Positions 32,504 through 41,989 of a stretch of 64,000 nucleotides of DNA are shown here, one piece after another. Every line of letters starts with the position of its first letter. Within the stretch, counting starts at the first letter, position 1. The notes below the pieces were generated by a model. That model searched no databases. It was not told the DNA's origin and saw only the letters and a program-made list of their open reading frames with translations. The stretch spans positions 124,001-188,000 of the forward strand of contig NZ_JBLWFS010000006.1 of assembly GCF_048323755.1 (NCBI RefSeq), in the 5' to 3' direction. This stretch comes from Alkalihalobacterium sp048323755. Its GTDB lineage: Bacteria > Bacillota > Bacilli > Bacillales > Bacillaceae_F. A program made the translations under genes and the position numbers.

Positions 32504-34051
32504 TTATTCATCCACTGCCAGTTTCTTTAATGGTTGATCAGCCGGTCCTTCAATCACATCACCTTCAATCGAAAACCTCGAACCATGACACGGACAATCC
32601 CACGTGCGATCTCCATCATTCCATTCAACTTCACAGCCCATATGCGTACATGTTGTATCGACACAGTGGAGCTTTCCATCTTCATCACGATAAGCACCAG
32701 CTTTTTTTCCATCGACCTTTACATGCGTACCTTCTCCCTTTTTTACGTCTTCAGGAAACTTATTGATGCGTTCCAGCTTACCTTTCACTAACTCAACAGC
32801 CACATCCGTATTCTTTTTAACAAGTTCCTTAATGCTAGGGTCTGCATTGAAACGTGATGGTGTAAAGATGTCCTCGTATAGATGTCTTCCTTCTAGAATT
32901 AAATCTTTTAACATCAATGCTGCAGCTGTACTGTTCGTCATTCCCCATTTGCGATACCCTGTTGCGACGAGAATGTTTTCTTTTGTTGATGTAATAGGCC
33001 CGACATACGGAACTTTATCCAACGTGTATAAATCTTGAGCAGACCAACGATAGCGAATGTCTGCTACCCCTAGTACATCCTTTCCAAACTGTGCAAGTGC
33101 TTCATAGTGTTTGATCGTATTTACACCGTGACCTGTTTTATGCCCATCCCCACTTAAAAGGAGTAGCTCCTCATTTCCGATCGGTGTTGACCGAACCGAT
33201 CGAGTCGGTGATTCAGAGGTGATGTACATTCCTCCTGGATACGGCTGTTCCGATTTTACAGCAACAATATATGATCGTTCAGGATGCATTCTTGCGAAAT
33301 AAAAACCCATTCCATCATAAAAAGGGAAATGCGAGCAGGAAACAGCGTATTTACATGCGATGTACTGACCATTTCTTGTTATGATTTTGGGCTGATCTTC
33401 TTCCTCAATATTTACTGCAGTTGTATTTTCGTAAATCTGTCCCCCAGCCTTTTGAATTTCTTCAACGAGTGGCAGCAAGTATTTAACCGGGTGAAACTGA
33501 GCTTGATTTCTCATCACTAGTGCTTTTTTCATCGGAAGCTGTAGAGGCATCGAATCTAAGAGTGCACCTGGAATTCCAAGTTGTTCGTAAGCTTTCGCTT
33601 CTTTCTCCAATTTGTTTAATTCCTGCTCAGAATTTGTATAAATGTAGGCATCTTGGTCCTTAAAGTCACAATCGATATTTAGGGAGTTAACCGTATTTTT
33701 AATAAATGCAAGGGCTTGCTCATTAGCATGGTAGTATAATTTCGTTTTTTCTTCACCTAAGTGACCGATGAACTCATCATAAATGACACCATGTTGTGCG
33801 GTAACCTTCGCCGTCGTGTGTCCAGTTGTCCCATTAAGTATCACGCCAGCATCAATTAATGCCACTTTCACCCCGGCTTGACTTAATAAATAAGCTAGTG
33901 TAATTCCCGTAATTCCTGCTCCTACTATTCCTACATCGACAGATATATTTTCTTTTAAAGGTGAAAAAGACGGGAAATTGATTTCGTCACGCCAATACGG
34001 TTCTGGAAATCTCGGTAATTGGTGATTGTTATTTTCAAAATTCATTGTCAT
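32504..34051 (-). CDS. yhfW: FAD-dependent oxidoreductase with C-terminal Rieske domain (YhfW-like)
   Basis: 515-residue protein. N-terminal DAO-type FAD fold with 'VDVGIVGAGITGITLAYLLSQ'; C-terminal Rieske [2Fe-2S] domain (about 430-510) with C-T-H-M-G-C and C-P-C-H-G-S, the two Cys-His ligand pairs. The arrangement matches B. subtilis YhfW (about 509 aa). Start ATG 34051 follows GGAGG; a longer in-frame start has no ribosome site. Redox substrate unknown; the protein has no membrane helix. Confidence 0.9.
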   Translation of the reverse strand: MTMNFENNNHQLPRFPEPYWRDEINFPSFSPLKENISVDVGIVGAGITGITLAYLLSQAGVKVALIDAGVILNGTTGHTTAKVTAQHGVIYDEFIGHLGEEKTKLYYHANEQALAFIKNTVNSLNIDCDFKDQDAYIYTNSEQELNKLEKEAKAYEQLGIPGALLDSMPLQLPMKKALVMRNQAQFHPVKYLLPLVEEIQKAGGQIYENTTAVNIEEEDQPKIITRNGQYIACKYAVSCSHFPFYDGMGFYFARMHPERSYIVAVKSEQPYPGGMYITSESPTRSVRSTPIGNEELLLLSGDGHKTGHGVNTIKHYEALAQFGKDVLGVADIRYRWSAQDLYTLDKVPYVGPITSTKENILVATGYRKWGMTNSTAAALMLKDLILEGRHLYEDIFTPSRFNADPSIKELVKKNTDVAVELVKGKLERINKFPEDVKKGEGTHVKVDGKKAGAYRDEDGKLHCVDTTCTHMGCEVEWNDGDRTWDCPCHGSRFSIEGDVIEGPADQPLKKLAVDE

Positions 34052-34293
34052 GTTCTTCCTCCACATTCTGTTTTTTCTAGTTTCCCTCGTTAAATGGAAA
34101 ATATGTGAAGTTTGTCTGAAAGATTGAGTCAACTATTTTTTCTTTTCTAGCTATATTAGAGTCGGTTCTGTAATTTTCTTTCATACGTGATAAGTGCTGA
34201 AAGCAGAAATTACAATCAATTTGCTTTAAAATAAGTTGTGTTAAATGATAAGGTTGATAATAAAGGAAAGTTATCTTTTATTAGGAGGAAGAG

Positions 34294-34653
34294 ATGAAAG
34301 AATTAATTTTTGTCTATCATGCAAAGGGTGGGTTGTGGAATGGCATACTAGATTCGATTCATAAATGGACTTCTCCTGATACTTATCCGTGCCACTTATG
34401 TACGATTACCTATGGTACGGTTAGTATGAACCACAAGTGGAAGAGGTATATTCAGTCACTCCAATTTCCTGTTGTATTTTATCATTTAGATGATTTTCCC
34501 AAAGAGTTACCAAAAGCGGAATTTCCATGTGCTTATTTACGCGTTGACAATGATATTGAACTTTTAATCCAAAAAAGAGAGTTAGAAAATTGTAAGGATG
34601 TTGAAGAGTTAATTTCACTAGTTAATAAAAAACTGAAGCATCCAATCAAGTAA
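34294..34653 (+). CDS. Conserved hypothetical protein with C-x-x-C
   Basis: 119-residue protein: 'IFVYHAKGGLWNGILDSIHKWTSPDTYPCHLCTITYGT' with a conserved-looking C-H-L-C pair, thioredoxin-like in spacing but with no further support. Ribosome site TTAGGAGGAAGAG is ideal. I recognise similar proteins in Bacteroidetes and Bacilli only as uncharacterised. Followed by the large nested hairpin at 34661-34771. Confidence 0.7.
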   Translation: MKELIFVYHAKGGLWNGILDSIHKWTSPDTYPCHLCTITYGTVSMNHKWKRYIQSLQFPVVFYHLDDFPKELPKAEFPCAYLRVDNDIELLIQKRELENCKDVEELISLVNKKLKHPIK

Positions 34654-34660
34654 TGACATA

Positions 34661-34771
34661 AAAAAGCTGTCTTACAGCAGAAAACTAGCACCCAATGGGA
34701 ATGATGACACTTAAATAAGTATGATCACATATGTAATTGGGTTCAGTTAATCACTCATAAGACAGCTTTTT
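34661..34771. repeat. Large nested inverted repeat between convergent genes
   Basis: Outer AAAAAGCTGTCTTA (34661-34674) / TAAGACAGCTTTTT (34758-34771), middle ACCCAAT (34690-34696) / ATTGGGT (34736-34742), innermost ACTTA-aa-TAAGT (34709-34720). The outer U-tracts make it a terminator for both neighbours, but it is far longer than needed. Confidence 0.8.
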
Positions 34772-34787
34772 ATATTAATTTTGACTT

Positions 34788-35294
34788 TTAGTTTTCTTCC
34801 GGAGTAAACGTTCGTCTCGAAAATTCATCATCTAACATGAATAAGGCATTATTATCATTTTGAATTCGTTTCAATTTTTCAATAATGTTATCAAACATCG
34901 CTTCTTCTTCGACTTGTTCATCTAGGAAGAATTTTAAGAATTGTATCGTCGCATGTTCACGCTCATCCATTGCTATATCTGATAACTTATAAATGTTTTT
35001 TGTCACTAATTGCTCATGAGCATAACCTGCTTGATACACATCTAAAATGGTATCAAAATCATTTTTCGGTGTCTCATATCCTGTAATGATTGCGCGCTTT
35101 CCGCGGTCGTTAATGTAGTTATAAAATTTCATCGCGTGAAAACGTTCTTCTTCTGCTTGAACTAAAAAGAAATTCGCAAAGCCGTCAAGACTTTGTGCTG
35201 AACACCAAGCAGCCATTGCCATGTATGTATGTGCTGATTCAAACTCAAAATTCATTTGTTCGTTTAATGCATCTAACAGTTTTTCACTTAACAT
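34788..35294 (-). CDS. Ferritin (bacterial non-heme, Ftn-like)
   Basis: 168-residue four-helix iron-storage protein. Ferroxidase ligands visible in 'NEQMNFEFESAHTYMAMA' (Glu, early helix), 'AEEERFHAMKFYNYI' (Glu-Glu...His) and 'EREHATIQFLKFFLDEQVEEE'. Start ATG 35294 after AGGAGG. Length and motifs match FtnA of Bacilli rather than Dps. Stores iron and limits oxidative damage. Confidence 0.92.
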   Translation of the reverse strand: MLSEKLLDALNEQMNFEFESAHTYMAMAAWCSAQSLDGFANFFLVQAEEERFHAMKFYNYINDRGKRAIITGYETPKNDFDTILDVYQAGYAHEQLVTKNIYKLSDIAMDEREHATIQFLKFFLDEQVEEEAMFDNIIEKLKRIQNDNNALFMLDDEFSRRTFTPEEN

Positions 35295-35357
35295 TCTATC
35301 GCCTCCTATATATGACAATGTTACATGATGTTTCCTTTGTTTACAAGAAAACTACAA

Positions 35358-35406
35358 GAACATAAAAATCAGATAGAGGGTTTCTCTCCATCTGATTTTT
35401 ATGTTC
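35358..35406. terminator. Very strong terminator
   Basis: 17-pair perfect stem GAACATAAAAATCAGAT / complement with inner GAG/CTC; ends the phosphatase gene on the minus strand. Confidence 0.88.
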
Positions 35407-35425
35407 GTTTCAGATTAGTCCTTAT

Positions 35426-36640
35426 TTAGATTTTAGCAGCGACCTCTTGTCTTGGTGAAATCATAACTACACAAATATCGTCACTATACTCTTCTCCATC
35501 AGAAATAAATTGACGCATTAACTGTAGAAACGACTCGTTATTTTCTTTTGAGCGAGTGTAATAACTCATAATCGTGTCAATTCCTTTTTCTCCATCGACA
35601 CGAAATTCGTCAGTCAAACCATCTGTGTATAATAATAAATCCCAACTTCCTCGCAGTTCAATAACCCCACAATGATTAGGAAGATCTTTAAAGATCCCAA
35701 GCGGCATCGAGCCTCTATCTAATGAATGAATTCCATGTTGATCAATTAAAAGACCTGGCGGGTGACCGGCATTCATATATTCAATTCGTTGCTTATTCGT
35801 ATCAATCAATGTGTAGATACCGGTAACAAAGGTGAACAATTCCTCATCACCTTCAAATAGGTCAATTAACATTCGATTGAGTTCGCTTAGTACTTGATAG
35901 GGCTTCACCTGATCCATCATAATTTTCTTGAGTGTCGGTATAATTCCCATTCCAATTAAAGCTGAAGATACCCCGTGGCCCATCACATCCAATACAATAG
36001 ATCCATATACCCCATCTTCAATCTCATACCATGCACAAAGGTCTCCTGATAGATAATGAGATGGAACATAAATGCTGTCAATTGAAAGCTTCTCATCTTC
36101 TAAGCATTTCATTAACGTAGAACTTTGGATCTTTCTTGAAAGTTGAAGTTCTCTTTTCATTTGTATTTCATACTTTTTTAATTGTTGGAAGTATTCTTCA
36201 AGTTGCAACGTACTTGCTATTAAACTAGCAAATGTCTCGAGCTTCGAAATATGGCTCTCATTTAAAATATTGGGTTCGGGGTCCATCGCGCACAATGTTC
36301 CAAACGTTTCCCCGTTCTCGAGAATGATAGGTACTCCTAAATAAGAACCAATCGTAAATAAGGATGTAACTGGCATATGTTTTACTAGTTCTGATTGAGA
36401 GCTATCCTCTATTAACAGCGGTTTATGATGAGTAACGACCATATTACAATAAGACTCATTTAAAGGTGCATTGAAGGTAGACGGTACCGTACAGCCGCCT
36501 TCTTTATTAAACACTTTTAATATAATAAACCGTTCATTTTTTGTACTGGCTATAAAAAATGTTTTTGCTGGAATAGTTTCACTCATTAGTTGAAAGACAT
36601 TTTGTCCTGTTTTTTCAAAGTTTGCTAATTCCGACGCCAT
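35426..36640 (-). CDS. GAF domain plus SpoIIE-type PP2C phosphatase
   Basis: 404-residue signalling phosphatase: GAF domain (about 10-155, 'YLGVPIILENGETFGTLCAMDPEP'), a helical linker (155-185) and a PPM/SpoIIE domain (about 190-398) with metal-binding Asp in 'LSGDLCAW', 'LDVMGHGVSSAL', 'YTDGLTDEF' and 'YSDDICVVMI'. RsbU/RsbP-like: probably dephosphorylates an anti-anti-sigma factor in response to a GAF signal. No rsb genes are adjacent. ATG 36640 follows GGAGG. Confidence 0.9.
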   Translation of the reverse strand: MASELANFEKTGQNVFQLMSETIPAKTFFIASTKNERFIILKVFNKEGGCTVPSTFNAPLNESYCNMVVTHHKPLLIEDSSQSELVKHMPVTSLFTIGSYLGVPIILENGETFGTLCAMDPEPNILNESHISKLETFASLIASTLQLEEYFQQLKKYEIQMKRELQLSRKIQSSTLMKCLEDEKLSIDSIYVPSHYLSGDLCAWYEIEDGVYGSIVLDVMGHGVSSALIGMGIIPTLKKIMMDQVKPYQVLSELNRMLIDLFEGDEELFTFVTGIYTLIDTNKQRIEYMNAGHPPGLLIDQHGIHSLDRGSMPLGIFKDLPNHCGVIELRGSWDLLLYTDGLTDEFRVDGEKGIDTIMSYYTRSKENNESFLQLMRQFISDGEEYSDDICVVMISPRQEVAAKI

Positions 36641-36746
36641 GAAATCCTCCAATATATTATCTTGAATTTGTATTTTAACTATAGTATAAAATGTAAGATA
36701 TTTATAGGCGTATCGGAATTATTTAATGGGAAGTAACTTTATTTTT

Positions 36747-36947
36747 TTACTTACTAGATAAAAATTCCGTAAATTTCATTGAGAACAGTAGAGAAGCGAT
36801 GACTAGAATGAATAAAATAAATAAAGATAACAGGTTGGCAAGACCATCAATTGGCGTATACGCATTCGAAATGGAACGATATAACTGAAATGAAAAAAAG
36901 CATGTCATTAAAAAAACAAAGTAAAAAATAACTGAACTCCTTCTCAC
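36747..36947 (-). CDS. Small two-helix membrane protein
   Basis: 66-residue protein with two helices (about residues 6-22 and 36-58). GTG 36947 is taken as start behind AAGGTG. No family recognised. Confidence 0.5.
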   Translation of the reverse strand: MRRSSVIFYFVFLMTCFFSFQLYRSISNAYTPIDGLANLLSLFILFILVIASLLFSMKFTEFLSSK

Positions 36948-37346
36948 ATGTACACCTTCCTTTAAAAAATTATGACGATGAACAGTATTACCCCTGCAGT
37001 CAATGCAGGAAAACACCCAAATCCAGTGCAGCCAAGCGAGCCCATATTCATTGTCTTCAAATTTCTTCTTTTGTAAACGTCACATGTTCCTGTTTCTATT
37101 TTGCCATCGTAATAATTGCCTGGTTATATTTGTTTGAATATTATAAAAAATATCACTAAATTATATTCTACAAATGGAAAATTATTTGTATATTTTATTC
37201 ATGTAAACATTAACTTAACGTTTAACCATACCGTCATTAATACCCTTTTCACGAAACAAATCGGCATAAAATAAAAAAGCTCAGAGAGTTTAAAATGTTC
37301 TTTACAAAGGGTACACTTTAGTTAATCCGTGCTTTTTCCTGACTTT
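36948..37346. other. Intergenic region
   Basis: AT-rich; no gene, terminator hairpin of note or structured RNA recognised apart from the upstream region of the small membrane protein gene. Confidence 0.4.
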
Positions 37347-38393
37347 TTATTCACCAAATTCTAAGACTACATCTAAAGCTACTTCTTCGTTTAACGCCTT
37401 GCTGTCCATTGCATTGCTATCTTCATTCACATTCATAAACTTATTAACTTGCAAACGTATTCCTTTATCTTGTCCGTTTGATAGCACCCTGAAAACTTTA
37501 TTTTTTTCACCGCCGCCCATATAAAGCGGTTCGTAAGACTCTCCTTCTAAATCAAGCAGCTTTAGCTGATAGAACTCGTATTCTTTTATTGGAGAGACCC
37601 ACGGATAGTCAAAAGAATAATACACTTCAATAGTAACAGGGGTTTGGATCACTTTTTCGATATAAAATTCATACTGTTCGTCAACTAGATACATTTCGTC
37701 CACACTAAACGAGCTTACTCCTTCGATCACAGGTATTTCATCAATCAAAAATTCCCATTCTCCTGCGTATTCCCCCCCTCGATAAACCGTAATATTTATA
37801 TCCTCCAGCTGATTGACATCACCCACAAATGATGAGCCAAACACCCCAGCAACTTTCGTTTCGGAAAGCTGCCTCGTCGGCTTTCCTCCAAGCATATGAT
37901 AATAGTCGCCACGATCACCTACAAAAAAACGCGACTCTTTTAACAGTAGGTCTTCTTCAGGAACAGCTATAAGATCAATAGGTTGTGGATGTGTTTCGAT
38001 AAAGCCGAAATAAAGCCTCGTACCATCGAACATCGCTTCTGTAATTTCTAATGTGATGTCGTTACTAGTTGCTGATAAATTCATAGGGAACGTTAATCCT
38101 TCTTTACTCAGCTGCTCGAGCCCGCCCTTGCCTACTAACTGAAAAATACTTTCCTGCAGCGAATCTTCCTGAACTCCTTGGGGAACAACAGACTGGAACA
38201 TCGGCATTGAAATAATCACCATTAAAAAGAAAGCAGCAGCGACACCGAACATTACCTTGTAATTCTTTGGCGCTCTTTCTTTCCTTTCTGGCAGTGAATT
38301 AAGGGTTTTATTCATACGATCAACGACTGAAGCCGGTGGCTCTTTCACGTTTTGTCGTAACCGTTCTGACAGTTGTTTGTCCAAATCATTCAT
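37347..38393 (-). CDS. Anti-sigma factor-like membrane protein (DUF4179 type)
   Basis: 348-residue protein: cytoplasmic N-terminal part (about 1-48), one transmembrane helix (about 50-70, 'VMFGVAAAFFLMVIISMPMF') and a large extracytoplasmic beta-rich domain. It overlaps the ECF sigma gene by eight bases and is thus the partner that holds the sigma factor at the membrane, as in DUF4179/RsiV-like proteins. Start ATG 38393 follows AAGAGGTG. The inducing signal is unknown. Confidence 0.85.
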   Translation of the reverse strand: MNDLDKQLSERLRQNVKEPPASVVDRMNKTLNSLPERKERAPKNYKVMFGVAAAFFLMVIISMPMFQSVVPQGVQEDSLQESIFQLVGKGGLEQLSKEGLTFPMNLSATSNDITLEITEAMFDGTRLYFGFIETHPQPIDLIAVPEEDLLLKESRFFVGDRGDYYHMLGGKPTRQLSETKVAGVFGSSFVGDVNQLEDINITVYRGGEYAGEWEFLIDEIPVIEGVSSFSVDEMYLVDEQYEFYIEKVIQTPVTIEVYYSFDYPWVSPIKEYEFYQLKLLDLEGESYEPLYMGGGEKNKVFRVLSNGQDKGIRLQVNKFMNVNEDSNAMDSKALNEEVALDVVLEFGE

Positions 38394-38913
38394 TAGTCGA
38401 ACACCTCTTTTCATTCGTTTCTAGTAAAGGCAGTAATTTCTTTCTTGCGCGATGCAACCTGCTTTTCACTGTTCCTTCAGCTATATTTAATACCTCACTT
38501 ATCTCGTTAATCGTCCATTGTTCAATATAAAATAGAACGATGACCACTCGTAAATCTTCTGAAAGTTGTTGAATGACTTCTTCTAATTCAAAGTCAGTAG
38601 TCATCGTTTCAGTAACCGCTTCCCGGTTCCACTCCGTTAACTCGACGACACGTTTACGTTCACGAACGATAGAATAACTTTCATTCATAACAATTCTCAT
38701 CAACCATGTTTTAAAATATTTCGGTTCTCTTAACGTTGTTATTTTTTCATACGCTTTCGTGGTGGCTTCTGATAGGGCGTCCTCGCAGGCCTCTTTTGAA
38801 TGAACAATCGTTAGTGCCATACGATACATGCTGTTACGATGTTGTTCAATTAATTGTACGAATGCTTCTTTATCTCCGTGTTGAGCTCTTTTGACGACTT
38901 TTATCTCATTCAT
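38386..38913 (-). CDS. ECF sigma factor
   Basis: 175-residue sigma-70 family ECF protein. Region 2 'FVQLIEQHRNSMYRMALTIVHSKEACEDALSEATTKAYEKI...YFKTWLMRI' and region 4 'LSEDLRVVIVLFYIEQWTINEISEVLNIAEGTVKSRLHRARKKL' are complete. Ribosome site AAAGGAGGGA. In an operon with its anti-sigma factor. Upstream, TGTGAACC (minus strand, about 38969-38962) resembles the AAC-type -35 element of ECF promoters, suggesting autoregulation, but a matching -10 is not convincing. Confidence 0.92.
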   Translation of the reverse strand: MNEIKVVKRAQHGDKEAFVQLIEQHRNSMYRMALTIVHSKEACEDALSEATTKAYEKITTLREPKYFKTWLMRIVMNESYSIVRERKRVVELTEWNREAVTETMTTDFELEEVIQQLSEDLRVVIVLFYIEQWTINEISEVLNIAEGTVKSRLHRARKKLLPLLETNEKRCSTNE

Positions 38914-38984
38914 TGTGTCCCTCCTTTCTTTCTATACGTTAGATGAGGAACCTCGCGATCTGGTTCACAAAAAAATTTAAATAA

Positions 38985-39088
38985 TAAAAAAAGAGCCGCC
39001 TCAATCAAAAATGCATTCTACTCATCTCAGCGGTAGCACCAATTGGTCAGGTTACCTAAGATGATAGGACACTTTTATGAGACAGCCC
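38985..39088 (-). terminator. Multi-branched terminator structure of the MFS gene
   Basis: On the minus strand GGGCTGTCTCA (39088-39078) pairs with TGAGGCGGCTC (39003-38993), followed by a T-run. Within it CATCT/AGATG and GGTA/TACC form an inner stem-loop. Larger than an ordinary terminator. Confidence 0.7.
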
Positions 39089-39120
39089 ACAACTTTTTTT
39101 TATAAAACAGATGTACTTTA

Positions 39121-40347
39121 TTAAGATGCTTTTTTCGGCACCAGCACTTTTTTTCCTCGCATAACAAAGCTAATAGCAAATGCCATGACAATTAAAGTAA
39201 CCGTTATTAAGGTCCCGTGCATGAGCCATACCATTTGTGGCATCGTCATGTTGGAAAGGATGAATGGTGCAATAAGGAAACCACCTGCAAAACCGAGTGA
39301 TTTTAACAACATTCCAACTCCAAAGATCCGCCCTCGTATATGATTTTCTGTTCGTTGCAAGATCGTTGCATGCAATGTATTAAATGAAGCATCAAAAATC
39401 CCAGTGAAAAAGGCAAAGATCATGATCACCCATAGATTTAAACCTGATAAAAAGATAATAAATCCCGTAGACATCAAAATAGCTGATATAAAGCATGTAA
39501 AATAAATTTTTTGGTCTTTGATCCACGGCAATTTAGGGAGTGTAAACGTTGCTAAAATAGAACCTAACCCCCATACCGCCCAAATCATACCGTAATAAAA
39601 GCTTTGCCTCAATGGGTCTAGTGTTTCAGCTAACAATGGAATCCCCATATTATGAGAACTCCCTGCAAATGCACTAACAAGAAACACAATATTAACAAAC
39701 ATTAACATCGGCGCGACTAATAAATAAGAATACACTTCTTTTAGATCAGTCCAAACCGATTTTAATTTTTCTTTAACTCCGCTGGCCACCTCTAACGTTC
39801 GAGTAGATGGAGACTCCCATTTAATTCGTAAAAGAACCAGTCCCGCAATTAAGTATAAGGTCGCATCAATAAATAACGTTAATTGATAACCAAGAAAATC
39901 TGTAATAAGTGCGGCAGCTAAGAAACCTGCGACTAGAGCAAATGACGTTAATCTTGCAACTAATGCATTGGTTGGAAGGGTGTTCTTTTCACCAAAAATT
40001 TGCGGTATCTCCGCACTAAAACTAACCATATAACTACTATTCACAAACCCTATTAAAAACGATGCAATAATGATCATAGTAGGATCAGGAAAAGGAATGA
40101 GCGCAAATATAATACCTGCTCGTAAAAAGTTACTAATGATCATAATCTTTCTACGGTTAAAACGATCCGCTAAAATACCTGAAAAAAGACTCGACAACAC
40201 TCCGCCAATCGTCCGGGCGGCCATCGTTGCTGCGAGCCAAGCCGTACTTCCAGTTGCTGTATAAATAATAACGTTTAACACGATTAAATCCATAAACATA
40301 CCAAAATCCGATAAAGCTTTCGTATATAAGATCATTTTTCGATTCAT
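39121..40347 (-). CDS. MFS transporter
   Basis: 408-residue major facilitator with twelve helices. The A-like motif between TM2 and TM3 is 'GILADRFNRRKIMIISNFLRAG'. Similar to the MFS drug/multidrug (MdtG/YfiS-like) branch of Bacilli. ATG 40347 follows AGAGG. Substrate unknown. Confidence 0.88.
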   Translation of the reverse strand: MNRKMILYTKALSDFGMFMDLIVLNVIIYTATGSTAWLAATMAARTIGGVLSSLFSGILADRFNRRKIMIISNFLRAGIIFALIPFPDPTMIIIASFLIGFVNSSYMVSFSAEIPQIFGEKNTLPTNALVARLTSFALVAGFLAAALITDFLGYQLTLFIDATLYLIAGLVLLRIKWESPSTRTLEVASGVKEKLKSVWTDLKEVYSYLLVAPMLMFVNIVFLVSAFAGSSHNMGIPLLAETLDPLRQSFYYGMIWAVWGLGSILATFTLPKLPWIKDQKIYFTCFISAILMSTGFIIFLSGLNLWVIMIFAFFTGIFDASFNTLHATILQRTENHIRGRIFGVGMLLKSLGFAGGFLIAPFILSNMTMPQMVWLMHGTLITVTLIVMAFAISFVMRGKKVLVPKKAS

Positions 40348-40722
40348 GTTGTTTCCTCTTATTCTTTTTTTCTTTTTTATCACATTTATTTATTTTAATC
40401 TCAAGGCTGATATTTCGCAATGCGAAATTTTTGTGTTTTTATTACTGACCTTCTATCGTTCCCTCTCTCCCTATATTTCTACCAAATCGTGGCACGAAGC
40501 AACCTGTCCTGTTTCTCATATCCCCTAGTTTCTTCTAGATTATGGCACATAGCACTCTCACCAACTCATCGAAACCTACTTTCCTCCATAAAATAATACG
40601 ACTCTCCATACAAGATCATGAGACTACCTTTCTACAAATTTCTTCTTTTTATGATAAATTCCATGTTTAAAAGTCGGAAATACAAGGTACATAGTAACTA
40701 AGTCACTTATAAGGAGGAGATA
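40348..40722. other. Intergenic region
   Basis: AT-rich spacer between divergent genes; no gene, riboswitch or repeat recognised. Confidence 0.4.
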
Positions 40723-41301
40723 ATGATGAAAAAGAAAACAACAATGGTGCTAGCACCAGTTCTAGCAGTAGGTGTAGCCTTTGGAGTCAATGATCTATCA
40801 CCTAAAGCGGCAACTGTAACTGAAATTGAAAGAGGCGATACGTTATGGGGTGTTTCGCAGGAATATGGGGTAACAGTGGATCATTTACTAGAAGTAAACC
40901 CGAATGTCGATCCATATGCATTACCTATTGGATCTGAAATTTACGTAGAGCGCTCTAGTGAGGACTCAAGTGAAGGAAACGGTGAAGCTACGACCTATAC
41001 GATTCAACCTGATGACACTTTATGGAGTATTGCCCAACAGTATGGTGTAACTGTCGATCAAATTATTGATCTAAATGAAGGATTAAACGTTAGAAGTCTG
41101 CAAATCGGGTCAGATATTTCTTTAGCAACTGAAGACAATGAAGCCAACCATGTTTATCATACGATCCAGCCAGGAAATACGTTGAGTGAGATTGCTAGTG
41201 TTTATGACGGTGTAACTGTCCGAGACATTATTGTAGCCAACCCAGATGTCGAACCGTATGCACTACAAATAGGTTCCCAACTTCTCATACCTGTCCAGTA
41301 A
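40723..41301 (+). CDS. Secreted protein with three LysM domains
   Basis: 192-residue exported protein: signal peptide (1-30), then three LysM repeats (about 33-76 'IERGDTLWGVSQEYGVTVDHLL', 92-136 'IQPDDTLWSIAQQYGVTVDQII', 147-190 'IQPGNTLSEIASVYDGVTVRDII'). No catalytic domain follows, so it is a cell-wall or spore-coat binding protein. Ribosome site AAGGAGGAGATA. Confidence 0.9.
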   Translation: MMKKKTTMVLAPVLAVGVAFGVNDLSPKAATVTEIERGDTLWGVSQEYGVTVDHLLEVNPNVDPYALPIGSEIYVERSSEDSSEGNGEATTYTIQPDDTLWSIAQQYGVTVDQIIDLNEGLNVRSLQIGSDISLATEDNEANHVYHTIQPGNTLSEIASVYDGVTVRDIIVANPDVEPYALQIGSQLLIPVQ

Positions 41302-41314
41302 TCAGAAAAGCGAG

Positions 41315-41520
41315 GGCGTCCGGTCAGCAACGTACGTCCAGGCCTCGACCGGCAGGAGATAAAGGAAACACGGCGAACGCAAGTGAATCGATGTTGACTT
41401 ATCGTACAGAGGTGAGGGTAGTCTCGATAGTTGCTGGGCGCTGGAGCTAGACAATGAAAAGCGGAAGCGCCGGTTAGCAACGTACGTCCAGGCCTCGACC
41501 GGCAGGAGATAAAAAACACG
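41315..41520. repeat. Composite Bacillus-type intergenic repeat, two partial copies
   Basis: A 38-base segment (starting AGCAACGTACGTCCAGGCCT) occurs identically at 41326-41363 and 41476-41513, exactly 150 bases apart. Between them lies GGGCGCTGGAGCTAGACAA and the second copy is preceded by GCGGAAGCGCC, hallmarks of the widespread 'GCGGAAGCGCC...CTGGAGCT' repeat of Bacillus and Oceanobacillus. Higher GC than the surroundings. Confidence 0.85.
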
Positions 41521-41555
41521 AAGGTGGCAGGGACATAATTAGCCAAAGCAAATGG

Positions 41556-41600
41556 AAAAAGGTTCCGAACATCAGAAATACGGTGTTCGGAACCTTTTTG
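41556..41600. terminator. Bidirectional terminator
   Basis: AAAAAGGTTCCGAACA / TGTTCGGAACCTTTTT hairpin. Confidence 0.92.
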
Positions 41601-41668
41601 TTTAATTTTTCTATTAGGCATTCTCTCTTTGATTTACTGGGTTTTGTCCCAGGCTAGACTCTTTATCA

Positions 41669-41974
41669 TTAATCAAATCGTGAAGTCTTATAGCCGTCGA
41701 TGATCCGCTCAAGTTCAATTGTAAAATTTAACTGAAGTGGACCTGGCAAGTGCTGTTCAAGTTCCATCACTTCTGGCAGTGCTTCCGCTTCTTCTAATTC
41801 TGTTGGTTCAGGATCTAATGTCCGGAACCATGTTTCAAATTCATCGATAAAATCGTAAAAGTGACGTTCAAAGCGCTCAGCGTGCTCAGCACCTTCATCC
41901 CCAGATGTTTTTTGCATCAAACTCCAGTCATAGAGAGCCGTATCTAAAGCTTCTTTTACCGTTTGGAACTTCAT
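41669..41974 (-). CDS. Hypothetical acidic protein in the mhq-like operon
   Basis: 101-residue acidic, helical protein (many Glu, no Cys). Ribosome site GGTGG eight bases before ATG 41974. It is 15 bases downstream of the MhqD-like hydrolase, probably co-transcribed. I do not recognise it. Confidence 0.65.
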   Translation of the reverse strand: MKFQTVKEALDTALYDWSLMQKTSGDEGAEHAERFERHFYDFIDEFETWFRTLDPEPTELEEAEALPEVMELEQHLPGPLQLNFTIELERIIDGYKTSRFD

Positions 41975-41989
41975 AAAGACGACCACCCT

